From Rhodeus uyekii (taxonomy: Eukaryota; Chordata; Actinopteri; Cypriniformes; Acheilognathidae): 64,000 bases of DNA. Shown piece by piece: positions 10,961 to 21,361 of this stretch. Each line of letters starts with the position of its first letter. The first letter of the stretch is position 1. The position numbers and the translations under genes are program-made. Below the pieces are notes generated by a model. The model saw nothing but the letters and a program-made list of their open reading frames with translations, searched no databases and was not told the origin of the DNA. The stretch lies in the NCBI GenBank assembly GCA_037043235.1, contig JAWRVZ010000285.1, forward strand, positions 248,001 to 312,000, in the 5' to 3' direction.

Positions 10961-12611
10961 AATAATTGCTAACCATTTAAAATATTTTTTTTAATTAAAC
11001 ATTCTTGTCAAAGTTGGAATTGTTGCTTTGTGTAGCAATGGACAGATACTTGTATGTCATTATAGGCAAGGCAAGGCAAGGCAAGTTTATTTGTATAGCA
11101 CATTTCATACACAATGGTAATTCAAAGTGCTTTACATAAAGAAAAATGATGAAAATAAAACATTAAAAATGATTAAAAGAATAAAAAGATAATACGTATA
11201 AAATAAAATGCAAACAGTTCGGACATAGCACAGTGCTCAATCTGCAAATGCATAGGTAAAAAGATGTGTTTTGAGTCTTGATTTGAATGTGGCTACTGTT
11301 GGAGCACACCTGATCTCTTCTGGAAGCTGGTTCCAGCTGCGGCTGGCGTAACAGCTAAAAGCAGATTCTCCTTGCTTTGAGTGAACCCTGGGTATTACTA
11401 AGTGACTTGATCCTGATGATCTTAGTGATCTGTTAGGTTTATATTCTATGAGCATATCTGCAATGTATTGAGGTCCTAGGCCATTGAGTGATTTATAAAC
11501 AAGTAACAGTACTTTAAAATTAATTCTAAATGTAACTGGAAGCCAGTGCAAGGACCTAAGGACTGGTGTGATGTGTTCATATTTTCTGGTTCTGCTCAGA
11601 ATCCTGGCAGCAGCGTTCTGTACGGGCTGCAGCTGTCTTATGATCTTTTTGGGAAGGCTGGTGAGGAGCCCATTACAATAATCCACCCTGCTGGTGATGA
11701 AAGCATGAACAAGTTTCTCTAAGTCTTGATTGGAGACAAAGCATCTAATTCTTGCAATATTTTTGAGATGATAATATGCTGATTTAGTTATTGTTTTTAC
11801 ATGGCTACTGAAACTCAGATCTGACTCCAAAATCACACCAAGATTCCTGACCTGATTTTTAGTTGTTTGACCCCTAGAGTGAAGGTATGCGTTCACTTTG
11901 AGAACTTCATCTTTGTTTCCAAATGCAATGACTTCAGTTTTGTCTTTGTTTAACTGAAGGAAGTTTAGGCACTTCCAGTTTTTAATTTCATCAATGCATT
12001 GACACAGGGAGTCAATGGGGCTGTAGTCATTAGGTGATAACGCGAGGTAAATCTGGGTGTCATCTGCATAGCTGTGATATGCAATTTGGTTCTTTCTCAT
12101 TATTTTGCTCAGTGGCAGCATATATAAGTAAAACAGGAGGGGTGCAAGTATTGAACCTTGAGGGACTCCGCATGTCATGGATGTCCACTCAGACTTATGG
12201 TCACCGATACTCACATAATAACCTCTCCCTTCTAAGTATGACCTGAACCATTTAAGAACCATCTCAGAAAGCCCAACCCAGTTTTCCAGCCTGTCAAGGA
12301 GAATGTTGTGATCTATGGTGTCAAACGCAGCACTGAGGTCGAGTAAAACCAGCACTGATAATTTACCTGAATCTGTGTTAAGACGAATATCATTTATTAT
12401 CTTTATGAGTGCTGTCTCTGTGCTGTGATGTGGTCGGAAACCAGACTGAAAGTTGTCAAAGTATCCATTCAAGCTTAAGAACTTGTTCAGCTGATTGAAA
12501 ACAACTTTTTCAATGATCTTGCCAATGAAAGGTAGATTTGAGATTGGTCTGTAATTGCTCAATATGATGTTATCCAGATTGCTCTTTTTCAGAAGGGGCT
12601 TAACAACTGCA

Positions 12612-14466
12612 GTTCCCTTTCGAGGGCGGGAACGAGACGGTGCATGGAAAATATGCCTTTATTCCCTGAAATGGGGAGTGTTCGTGAAATGGTGCAACGA
12701 GCACAATATCGACCCGGTGAGCTGTCCCGTGTCAGATGTGTTACAGTTTTTACAGCTCCTTTCAGTTTTTACAGCTTTAGGACCTCCCCTTCACGTAAAT
12801 TTCTGAAACCTTATAGGATAACGCCAGTTGACAACTGGCCAATTGTCGCGCGATGCGCTCTGGCTGTCAGACAGTATAAATAGCATAAGCGCGGCACTTG
12901 CGTCAGAATCATGACTGAACACGGCACAGCTGGTCAAGCGACGAACACGGCGGACGTTGCACCGTCTCGTTCCCGCCTCTCTCAGGGAACGGAGGTTACG
13001 ATAGTAACCGGAGACGTTCCCTTTCGAGGGCGGGAACGAGACGGTGCATGGAAAATATGCATTTGGGAACGGTGTTCAATCCCGCCGTGATTGAGACTTA
13101 GACCAGTCTGATACAGGGAAACATACACCAACACAGCTCGTCCAATGGCAACGTCGCCACGTGTGCTCACTACTGATAGGTGCAGCTAAGCCAATGAAAT
13201 CTTAGCTAAAGCTTGTCAAAATTTGCATATCAGCAGCATGAAAAATAGCGGGCTGCGTTATTACAGGGCAGACGTGACTATTCAGAAAGCATTAAAGCAC
13301 AACTAGTGTGAGCGCATAGCGTCAACGGCAAAGCGGTGACCGTGAGCACATAAGCACAAACTACTGTACAGAAATCCCCAGCGTCAACAGCACAGCGGTA
13401 ACAACTGTATTTTGAGAAAAGTAGCAATATCCCAGGAATAATTGATTCAATTACTCACCGAAAGCACTTGAGACGCCAAAGATGGAACATCCAGTTATAA
13501 AACCTGGCGAAGGTGTTCTGAGAAGACCAGCCAGCAGCAAAACAGATATCCTGTATTGACGTACCTCTAGACCAGGCCCACGATGAGGCAATAGCTCTCG
13601 TCGAGTGAGCTCTGATGTTGAGAGGGCATTCCTGTCCCTGATTCGCATAAGCCAAAGCAATAGCGTCCACTATCCAGTGAGAAAGCCTCTGTTTAGAGAC
13701 AGCATTTCCTCTAGTAGCGCCACCATAGCACACAAAGAGCTGGTCCGACTGTCGGAATGTGGCGGATCGGTCCAAGTAAATACGCAAAGCCCTGACGGGG
13801 CAGATAGCCCTCTGAGCGCCGATGTCCTGTGAGGTTGACGGCTCTGAAGACAAGGCGAGCAGAGAAACTACTTGCGCTTTAAATGGAGTAGAGAGCGATT
13901 TTGGCATGAAGCCAGGTCTCGGCCGGAGAGTAACACTGCAGTCTCCGGGCCCGAAACGAATACAATCGTCACTCACTGAGAACGCATGCAAGTCCCCAAT
14001 GCGCTTAGCCGATGCCAGTGCGAGAAGCAGCGCCGTCTTCTGTGAAAGCTCCTTAATCGCGACCGATTCCAAGGGCTCGAACGGCGGCAGAGAGAGAGCT
14101 CTCAGAACCAACGCCAAATCCCACGGCGGAACCGATGGGGGGCGTGGGGGGTGTAATCTCCTCGCACCTCTGAGAAATCTGACCATTAGTGGATGCCTCC
14201 CGATCGATTGCCCGTCGTCCGGTGAACGAAACGAGGCGACAGCGGCCACATAGACCTTTAGAGTAGACGGAACACTCCCGTCATGCAGCCGGAGCTGTAA
14301 AAACTGTAACACATCTGACACGGGACAGCTCACCGGGTCGATATTGTGCTCGTTGCACCATTTCACGAACACTCCCCATTTCAGGGAATAAAGGCATATT
14401 TTCCATGCACCGTCTCGTTCCCGCCTCTCTCAGGGAACGGAGGTTACGATAGTAACCGGAGACGTT
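12612..14466 (-). mobile_element. DIRS-type tyrosine-recombinase element inside the LINE
   Basis: It interrupts the LINE exactly between FPKSLK and the following codons. The LINE reads ...GCA-GTT-TTTAG when the insert is removed, and GTT occurs at both junctions (12612-12614 and 14464-14466). The two ends are inverted repeats of about 150 bp (12615-12762 versus complement of 14296-14437). An internal segment (12957-13062) joins copies of both termini at a GTT, which resembles the internal complementary/circle-junction region of DIRS elements. Only the recombinase gene is present; gag and reverse transcriptase/RNase H are missing, so this is a deletion derivative of about 1.85 kb. A TATA-like TATAAATAG lies at 12877-12885. 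Confidence 0.75.
13455..14372 (-). CDS. DIRS-type tyrosine recombinase
   Basis: An uninterrupted 305-residue frame for a tyrosine recombinase/integrase, which would cut and rejoin element DNA through a 3'-phosphotyrosine. Visible catalytic pattern: Arg at about residue 124 (SAKRIGDL), the HxxR pair at 256/259 (AHSTRAIASSW) and the nucleophile Tyr at about 292 (NTFARFYNW). The N-terminal SAM-like part is FVKWCNEHN...VLQFLQL. The frame is also open upstream of the Met into the terminal repeat (YSLKWGVFVKWC), so the original start was probably further 5' in a longer element. GC content is visibly higher than in the flanks. A Crypton recombinase is the alternative; the split inverted termini favour DIRS. 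It is a transposon gene, not a host gene. Confidence 0.8.
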   Translation of the reverse strand: MFVKWCNEHNIDPVSCPVSDVLQFLQLRLHDGSVPSTLKVYVAAVASFRSPDDGQSIGRHPLMVRFLRGARRLHPPRPPSVPPWDLALVLRALSLPPFEPLESVAIKELSQKTALLLALASAKRIGDLHAFSVSDDCIRFGPGDCSVTLRPRPGFMPKSLSTPFKAQVVSLLALSSEPSTSQDIGAQRAICPVRALRIYLDRSATFRQSDQLFVCYGGATRGNAVSKQRLSHWIVDAIALAYANQGQECPLNIRAHSTRAIASSWAWSRGTSIQDICFAAGWSSQNTFARFYNWMFHLWRLKCFR

Positions 14467-14951
14467 TTTAGGGACTTTGGAAAAGTCCCAGAAAGAAGTG
14501 AGGCATTTACCACTTCTAGGATATCTGGTTCTAAACAGTTAAACACGCTTTTGAAAAAAGATGTGGGAAGTATGTCAAGGGCGCAGGTTGATGTTTTAAG
14601 GTGCTGTACTGTTTCTTCCAAAATTTTACCATCAATTGCTTCGAAAACAGACATAATAGCTACTTTCTGAGATTGTGGTCTGATCTGTTTTACCCCAGTG
14701 CAGCTCAAGGATGTGCTGATCGCCTTTCTGATATTATTTATTTTCTCAGAGAAGAAGGAAGCAAACTCACAGCATTTGCTGTCTGAGAGCATTTCACTGG
14801 GAATCTGACTTGGGGGATTTGTTAGTCTCTCTACAGTAGCAAAAAGAGTGCGGGTGTTGTTTCTGTTTATAATATTTGAGAAGAAGGTCTGTCTAGCTTT
14901 GCCTAGTTCCACATTGAAAGCATGAAGGTTATCTTTATAGATGTTATAGTG

Positions 14952-16051
14952 CAGGGGTGTCAAACTCAATTGCACAGGGGGCCAAAATCCCAAAACACTT
15001 TAGGTCGCGGGCCGAACAGGATAAACACTAAAACTAAACTTTTAAAACTTACCTTTTTTGAACTTAGATGTGAATAAAAACAGACAGAAATATTATTCTG
15101 GAATAAATCAACTTATACCTTAAATAACTTAAAAATATAAAATATTTAAAAATACTTAAAAAAAAAATTTTTTCCTGTCTAAATTATACAAGTTAGAAAT
15201 AAAGTAAACAAGTAAGTAAAGTAAAAGTCAAAAGAACAAACATTCAAATTTCTTTACTCTTATGTCATTTTATATAAAACTTAAGATTTATATACAAAAG
15301 ATTTTGCTCTCCATAAAAATATATCCTGTCAAAATTATACAAATTCATGCTGCATTACAAAACCTGGAAATCTAAATAAAGTTTTTGCTTTTCAGCAATA
15401 ACAAATCAAATCATTCAGTTGAATTTGCTCTTATGTCATAGTGCCGTCTTAATAAATTATTTAATTACTGCCACATTAGCTCCGCAAATGAGACACACGG
15501 CTATACCGGCAGTATGTCAGTAAACATATACTGTATTTTCCCGCATATAACCCATGGGTTAAAGCAGATTTTACAAACTATATCACAATTTTTTTTACAC
15601 GTAATAATATTTCAATATATTTGTTACGTCCCTAGGGACGTAACGTTATTTTTATTTATTTTTTGCGCTGTATTTTCTTTCTGGCGCTTGCACTATCACT
15701 CTGACAGCTGGCGCTGATATGCTGTCTGACCTGTCAATCATGCAAGAAGACGTGATTGGCTGTTCTGCCATGAGGGCGGGCTCTTCTCATCCGATGATCA
15801 ACACCTGCATTTCGCGCACAAGCACTGTGTACCGAGCCTGACCGGTTATGTATAATTAACAATAACAATCGCGCGGTACTAGCGCGAGCGCGAAGCATCA
15901 TTAGCCACTTCCTGTTTAATACAGGAAGTGTTTGGCGTGTCAGCTGGAGCGCGGGACATCTCGCGGGCCATTAATAAAATGCTCTCGCGGGCCGGACATA
16001 ATTACACGCCGGGCCGGATGTGGCCCGCGGGCCTTGAGTTTGACACCTATG
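14952..16051. mobile_element. non-autonomous hAT element
   Basis: Terminal inverted repeats CAGGGGTGTCAAACTC (14952) and its near complement GAGTTTGACACCTATG (ending 16051) are flanked by a perfect 8-bp target duplication TTATAGTG (14944-14951 and 16052-16059), the hAT hallmark. Subterminal regions carry the GGGCCGxA/CGGGCCGG motifs of the common fish hAT family. There is no transposase frame. It splits the LINE linker region. Confidence 0.85.
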
Positions 16052-16489
16052 TTATAGTGGATTTCAAGATTTGTCTTTCGCCACATGCGCTCAGCTTTTC
16101 TGCATTGTCTTTTCATATTTTGCACTGCCGTTGAATTTCTCCACGGTGTCTTTTGTCTGCCACTCTTCTTCCTGACTTTCGCAGGAGCAATGTTATCAAT
16201 AACATTCTGAACTTTTGAGTTAAAAGAATCAAGAAGAAAATCAACAGAGTCTGCAGATATGCTTGGTGTTAAAGATATAGCCTTCATAAACAGAGCACTA
16301 GTATTCTCATTTAAGCATATAATATTTATATAATAATAATATTTATTATAATATTAACATTTAATGAAAATGACACAGGAGATAAAGTTTCTTGCAGCTA
16401 TATGGGCTCAGTTTTCTTATTGTTAAAATCTCATGATCAAAGTCTCAAGACTGTTCTGCGTTCTGTAACATTGGTCTAGTTTATTCTTA

Positions 16490-17140
16490 AATTGTGACAG
16501 AGCTCTTATGCTACTCTATTGTTATTGTGTGAGTACTAAGACTGCTCTCATTAGAGTAACAAATTATTTGCTCTTATCCGATCGTGGTTGTATCTATCTG
16601 TTCATGTTACCAAATCTTAGTGTTGCATTGGATAATATTGACCACAGCATTCTTTCATTTAAAAAATGTTGATGACTAGTAATTTCCTACTACTTAATCT
16701 CAGCATGTAATAACCTAAAATACTATCACTCAATGGCTGCTCTGTCAAGCCTTCGACATCAGTTAGAAACCTGAGTGTGCTCTTTGATACCAATATTTCA
16801 TTTGAAACCACATTCTGTAAAACCAAATTTTTCCATCTTAAAAATATATGTAAATTATGACACATGCTCTCAATGTCAAATGCGAAAAAGTTAGTTCATG
16901 CGTTCTTGAGCTCAAGGCTAGATTATTGTAATGCTCTACTAGGTGGTTGCCCTGCACGCTTAATAAACAAACTCCAGCTGCTCCAAAACGCAGCAGCTCG
17001 AGTTCTTACTAGAACCAGGAAGTATGAGCAAATTAGCCCGGTTCTATCATCACTGCATTGGCTACCTATTAAACAACATATACATTATAAAATTTCTCTA
17101 ATTACTTACAAAGCATTAAATGGTACAGCTTCCCTGATTC
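16490..17140 (+). mobile_element. second LINE reverse-transcriptase relic
   Basis: Plus-strand fragment with decayed RT motifs (a degenerate TALIRVTN...LLL...IDHSIL near 16540-16660). The C-terminal region at 16864-17130 is better preserved (KKLVHAFLSSRLDYCNALL...AAARVLTRTRKYE...LHWLP). It resembles the LINE at 11064-16315 but lies in the opposite orientation and is a different, older copy. Confidence 0.75.
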
Positions 17141-17636
17141 GCGAATGCGCTCTTTTACAAAATGCAAAACAGGACAGTTATTGTATTATATACAGTGAAG
17201 GGAGACATCCATCATATGTTATATTCGACAAGCAAGGTTGAAAAAGTAGAAATATCTTGTACTAACTATAGATAACAGTGAGACTCAACAAATGCAAACC
17301 ACGTTTATAAGAATTGCAATGTTTTTAAAATGTAGTTTTAAAGTTTTTTTATTGAATTTATAGTAAATTATTTTTTACGTAAACTGTTTATCCCTTTCTA
17401 GAGTGAAAGACAGTACTGAAGAAAAGTGTATTTCCAAGTTCGTCAAAATAAAAACATATATGAATAATAAAAAAACTGAATGATTGTCACAAGTAAATTG
17501 ATTCAGTTCAACATTAATACCACTGCATTACATTTGCTACAGATTTTAAAACTAAATTTAAAGACATATTTTAAAATTCCTGTCCTCTAGTAAAATATAG
17601 CATACAGTCATCATTTATCATCTCATGTCCGTTTGA
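17141..17636. other. AT-rich spacer, 3' flank of the Gly/Ala-rich gene
   Basis: No coding or repeat signal recognised. It would include the 3'UTR of the minus-strand gene ending at 17637. Confidence 0.5.
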
Positions 17637-18996
17637 CTACATGACTGAACATGACACTTCCGAACCCAAGAGAGATACACTGGTTTTTGGACCAATTTTG
17701 ATTCCAGTTCCCAGGAATTTTGCCTCCACTCCACCCAGACCAATAGACGCACCCGTGTCAACTCCAAGTCCCAGTTTAGCTGCAATTGGGCCAGCTTTAG
17801 CTGAAACACTACCAACTTCAGCATGAGCCATCACTCCAGCTCCAGTCCAACTTGCTTCAGCACCAGCCGCAGCATTTGGGCCCTTGGCATCTGCCTTTAA
17901 TACACTCACTTCAGCTACAGCACGACCCACTCCTGCTTCTGCAAAGACCCCTGCTTTGGGAATTCTGTGTCCCGGTTTGTCTTCCAAACCTACTGCATAT
18001 TTTCCACATTTCGCATATTTGCCTTTGGCACCGATATTTTTGGGGGTGTCAAATGTGTCAATGATGTTTATGGTGTCCAGTAAGTCAACATTGACAGATG
18101 CAAGTTGGATACTTGGTTTTGTTGTAGTTTTCTTTTTGACTTCCCATGTTTCTTTTTTAAGTAAATTCTTATTCATGTCACTTGAAATTTTGAAATCGAT
18201 GGGGTATTTTCCTTCCTGTAGTCGTTTGTTATAAATTATATTAGATTCATCTGCAGAGAAATTGAAAAAATTGTTGCAATGACATTAACATGAAGGTCAA
18301 TTTCAAAAGACAGATAGAAAATGACACAAACTCGAATTTGCACATAATTAACTTGAATTGTTATGGTAACCACTGTGTTTACAGATTACAACAGTCACAG
18401 ATAACTATTTATCTAACAATTTATGACTCAAAGAAAACACATTTTATGCCGTGTTGTATATGTATTTATGGTCACTCTAAAGGACTGAACTTGAACTTTG
18501 GATATTTCCTCATGTCTGCCTCTTTTATTAGTAGTTTGTTCAGATAATGTTTAGCTGTTTAGCTCAGGCTTGATAATGAGCAGCGTTTCGGTTTCATTTT
18601 AACACAGTTTTATATTCTTTACGCAATCTAAGTTTCTCACTTTACTCAGTATTTCCCAACCTGCTACATGATAGTAAGGGAGTGATAAAACAATTAAAAA
18701 TATATATATATATATATATATATATAAACATGTTTTGATTATAAAATGCATTGTAATATGTGTGAATAATTTTAAAAAAATTTCTAATTTGAGTTTATTT
18801 ACCTATAATAATGACTACAGCTTTTACTATATAGTGTCAGGAAAACCGCATTATCTAGAATAATGGCGAATATAAAGCAAAAATTAAACAATTCTAGCAT
18901 TTATGTTAATAAGATAAATAAATGTTAATAAGATAAAATTATTAAAATGCACTTACCATGTTCATCACGCTCACGGTTTGCTTGCTTCTCACTCAT
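17637..18996 (-). CDS. two-exon Gly/Ala-rich protein of unknown function (217 aa)
   Basis: Exon 1 is 18957-18996 (ATG at 18996, MSEKQANRERDEH, donor GTAAGT). Exon 2 is 17637-18250 (acceptor CTGCAG, TAG stop). Phases join in a GAT codon, giving 217 residues. The N-terminal third is polar and lysine-rich (KRLQEGKYPIDFKISSDMNK). The C-terminal two thirds are a Gly/Ala/Ser-rich, almost Arg-free region with a loose repeat of A-E-x-S-V...A-x-A-G-x-x-A (AEVSVLKADAKGPNAAAGAE, SVSAKAGPIAAKLGLGVDTG), ending SLLGSEVSC. There is no signal peptide or clear hydrophobic helix; the repeat looks like an extended or glycine-zipper-type surface. I recall similar uncharacterised proteins in fish and some invertebrates but cannot name a function. 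The upstream region carries a TATA box and an ISRE-like site. Confidence 0.75.
18703..18726. repeat. (TA)n microsatellite
   Basis: Uninterrupted TA dinucleotide run in the intron of the Gly/Ala-rich gene. Confidence 0.9.
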
Positions 18997-19050
18997 TTTG
19001 CTTGTATAACAGAAAAGTTAGAAATTCTCGCTAGGTTTCAATCTCAGACC

Positions 19051-19092
19051 TTATATAAAAAGCTTTGTCTAGTAAACTGTTTCACTTTTTAT
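19051..19092 (-). promoter_or_regulatory. TATA box and ISRE-like element of the Gly/Ala-rich gene
   Basis: On the minus strand, TTTTATATAA (19051-19060) lies about 55 bp upstream of the ATG at 18996, with room for a short 5'UTR. About 20 bp further upstream, 19078-19090 reads GTTTCACTTTTT on the plus strand, one base off the TTTCNNTTTC interferon-stimulated response core. A second IRF-like GAAGTGAAAG sits near 19300. Suggestive, not proven. Confidence 0.45.
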
Positions 19093-19314
19093 TTTCCCTG
19101 GTTTGGGGAGGAGTCTGGAGCCATGAACCTTTAGTTTTCTTCATGACATAGATGGATCTTAATCTCATCTCTACACATACATTGAATTAATTTTTTAATT
19201 CACTTTCTTAGAACTCATCGCTATTATGAAGAATAATGAACAAAATAGAGAGAAAATCAGCTGCTCGCAGGCGATGCGTACAGAAGTCAGTGAACACGTG
19301 AAGTGAAAGTGCAT

Positions 19315-19445
19315 CGGCGTCAGTACGCCTGCTCGTATCTTGAATATTTACTCGTGTCTAGAAGCAAAAATCTGTCCAAAGGCTTGCTCATATCTTGGAA
19401 TACTTGTATGTAGAGACGCTCGTATCTTGAGGTATTACTTTACTT
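19315..19445. mobile_element. degenerate half of a TA-type MITE
   Basis: Contains GCTCGTATCTTGAGGTATTACT, the terminal phrase of the element at 54291-54914, plus internal CTCGTATCTTG/GGCTTGCTCATATCTTGG repeats. Only one end is recognisable. Confidence 0.5.
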
Positions 19446-20080
19446 TTGATTTGAGTTTTGTAAAGAAAGCAAATATTGCACTTGATCCTCTTCTCCTCGT
19501 GTTCATCCTCCTGCATCACACAACGTGTTACTCTCGTCAAATTAATCTCAATCAAATGAAGTTGTGTTGTGAATGTATAGTCATGTAAACACATAATCAT
19601 TGTTCCAAAACAGTGTTCACATTTTGCTAGTATGATACAGTTTTGAATTAAAAAACTTTATTACAGTATTCCACTAACATGTGCTTTCTTCTCTAGAAGT
19701 CACACCTTATTTTTTAGATGGCTTTTTTACACATCAAGGAGGAAAAAATTAATAGAGTAAAATTTTAATAGAAACATAACCTCTAATGATAACCGTTTCT
19801 CACACTCTTACAAGGAATAAGCCACTATGTTATACTAGTAAAAATTGTGGCACAGTTCTGAAAGTCTAAACATTATTTTTAGTCATTTCTAATCATTGTT
19901 TTTTTACGCTTTCCCACTCAGTTCAACTGAAGGGGTGTGTCCAGGTGGGAAAGTCAGCACATATACCCTCTATAAAAGAAAAGAGACTTAAACCTTAAGT
20001 TTACTTTATAGCTTTGATTTTTGAATTGAAGTCTAATATTTGTTGCTGATTTATATTAATTTTGTGATTGGCCAATTAAT
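19446..20080. other. AT-rich spacer
   Basis: Nothing beyond short random reading frames recognised. Confidence 0.5.
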
Positions 20081-20084
20081 TTGA

Positions 20085-20335
20085 TATATCATAGGAATTA
20101 TACTTGCCATGCTTTGTCTCGCCTGGATTATTGTCTAACGTTGCTTGTCGTTGACTTGCACTTTTTCTGGTTTACAGTTACCTGCCCTGACTATTGCCTG
20201 TCTTGTGATTACGGTTTATTGGATTATCCAATAATATTGTTCTGCTTTTTCTTTACTGACTGTTGCCTGTTTGACTAGGGTTTATTTTAATAAACCTACA
20301 AATGAATCCTCACTTGGTGTTCTTGAGTGAGGAAT
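20085..20335 (+). repeat. LTR-like or transposon-tail fragment
   Basis: Cys/Leu-codon-rich, pyrimidine-rich stretch with TTGCCTGTCTTGTG, GACTGTTGCCTG and AATAAACCT near 20289, a composition common to fish retroelement LTRs. No termini were defined. Confidence 0.3.
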
Positions 20336-21361
20336 CTTTTAGCATGTGACTAAAATGTGAGTAAACAAATTACTTGCATAAAACTAACTTGTCCAGTTAT
20401 GTTAGAAATCAGTTGCCTTAAGACAGCAGACAGTTATACAATTTATCATATTGTAAATATTTAAATATTTCACACACATTTGCAATCAGCATACCATTGG
20501 TTGACAAATCAGAATTAAATATAAAAAATCTAATAAATAATTATATCAAACATAATAAAAATTCTAAATAAAAGGAGATGGCTTTCTATAGTTAATTTCT
20601 TTATTTCTCAGATATCTGCCTTGGTTAACAAAGTTTCTGAATATACCCACACATCATATACTACTACAGTCACATACTTCACAGTTTTTAACTCAGTTAC
20701 TCCTTTCATTGTTTTACTGATAAAGGATCATATCATATTTACATCTTTCGCACTATTGATTCAACATTTACTTGGTAACATGTCATGATACTAGTATTTA
20801 ATAAAGAAAGTCTCAACCCATACATAAAAGTACATGCAATGAATAATCCATGAGCGTATCTTTACTGTTTACAATTGTCATTGTAGACCATATATTAAAA
20901 ATCATTCAGCAAACAAAGTATAATAGTACTGATACTATCGTTTGGATTTATTCATTAATTAAAATAATTTAAATCTTTGTTGTTACCTCTGACACAATTT
21001 TGTCACGATAAAAAACAAAGTTAAAACAAAGATAAAACTGATCAATCCACACTCTGCAACAGAACCCGTTTTCCTTCTTAATGATATGTGGCGTAAACGC
21101 AGAGGATGCAGGATCCAAAAAGTCGCCACCCAGAAACAGTAGAGTTGCTTCTCTAGTCAATATTTCAATGACACTGGAGGTTAATAGTGAAATATTTGCC
21201 AATATCTTACTTTTTAAGCTAGATGAAATTAAGTTTATTTGCATTGTTTAATTAAGTACTAACAATTTGCCCATTTCACATCAAAATATCATGTAAAGAA
21301 TCCAAAAATGTCTTTGATTTGAGACTATAACAAGACTTCTCCAGAGAAATACAAATAACCA
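20336..21361 (-). other. 3' flank/3'UTR of the polyketide synthase gene
   Basis: AT-rich sequence after the PKS stop. No other gene was recognised; the polyadenylation site was not determined. Confidence 0.5.

Larger units (their letters stand above)
11064..16315 (-). mobile_element. L2-like LINE, split by two later insertions
   Basis: A minus-strand non-LTR retrotransposon in three pieces. (1) 16060-16310 is the linker after the endonuclease (SADSVDFLLDSFNSKVQNV...). (2) 14467-14951 continues it (KARQTFFSNIINRNNTRTLF...TSFFKSVF...GTFPKSLK). (3) 11237-12611 holds the reverse transcriptase (NYRPISNLPF, ETALIKI, LLDLSAAFDTIDH, GVPQGSILAPLLF, catalytic YADD) and C-terminal region (RVDYCNGLL...AAARIL). 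The 3' end carries GGCAA repeats (11064-11085) followed by the TTTATTTGTATAGCACATTT tail typical of fish L2/Maui-type elements. The endonuclease domain is missing, so the copy is 5' truncated. Within the pieces the frame is largely open, suggesting fairly recent arrival. Confidence 0.85.

Noticed and set aside
13605..14253. Plus-strand frames antisense to the recombinase
   Set aside because: They are shadows caused by high GC in the recombinase coding sequence.
13455..14372. Host tyrosine recombinase or Crypton-derived gene
   Set aside because: Inverted termini, GTT borders and the fused-terminus site inside the insert show it is a DIRS-type element gene within a LINE.
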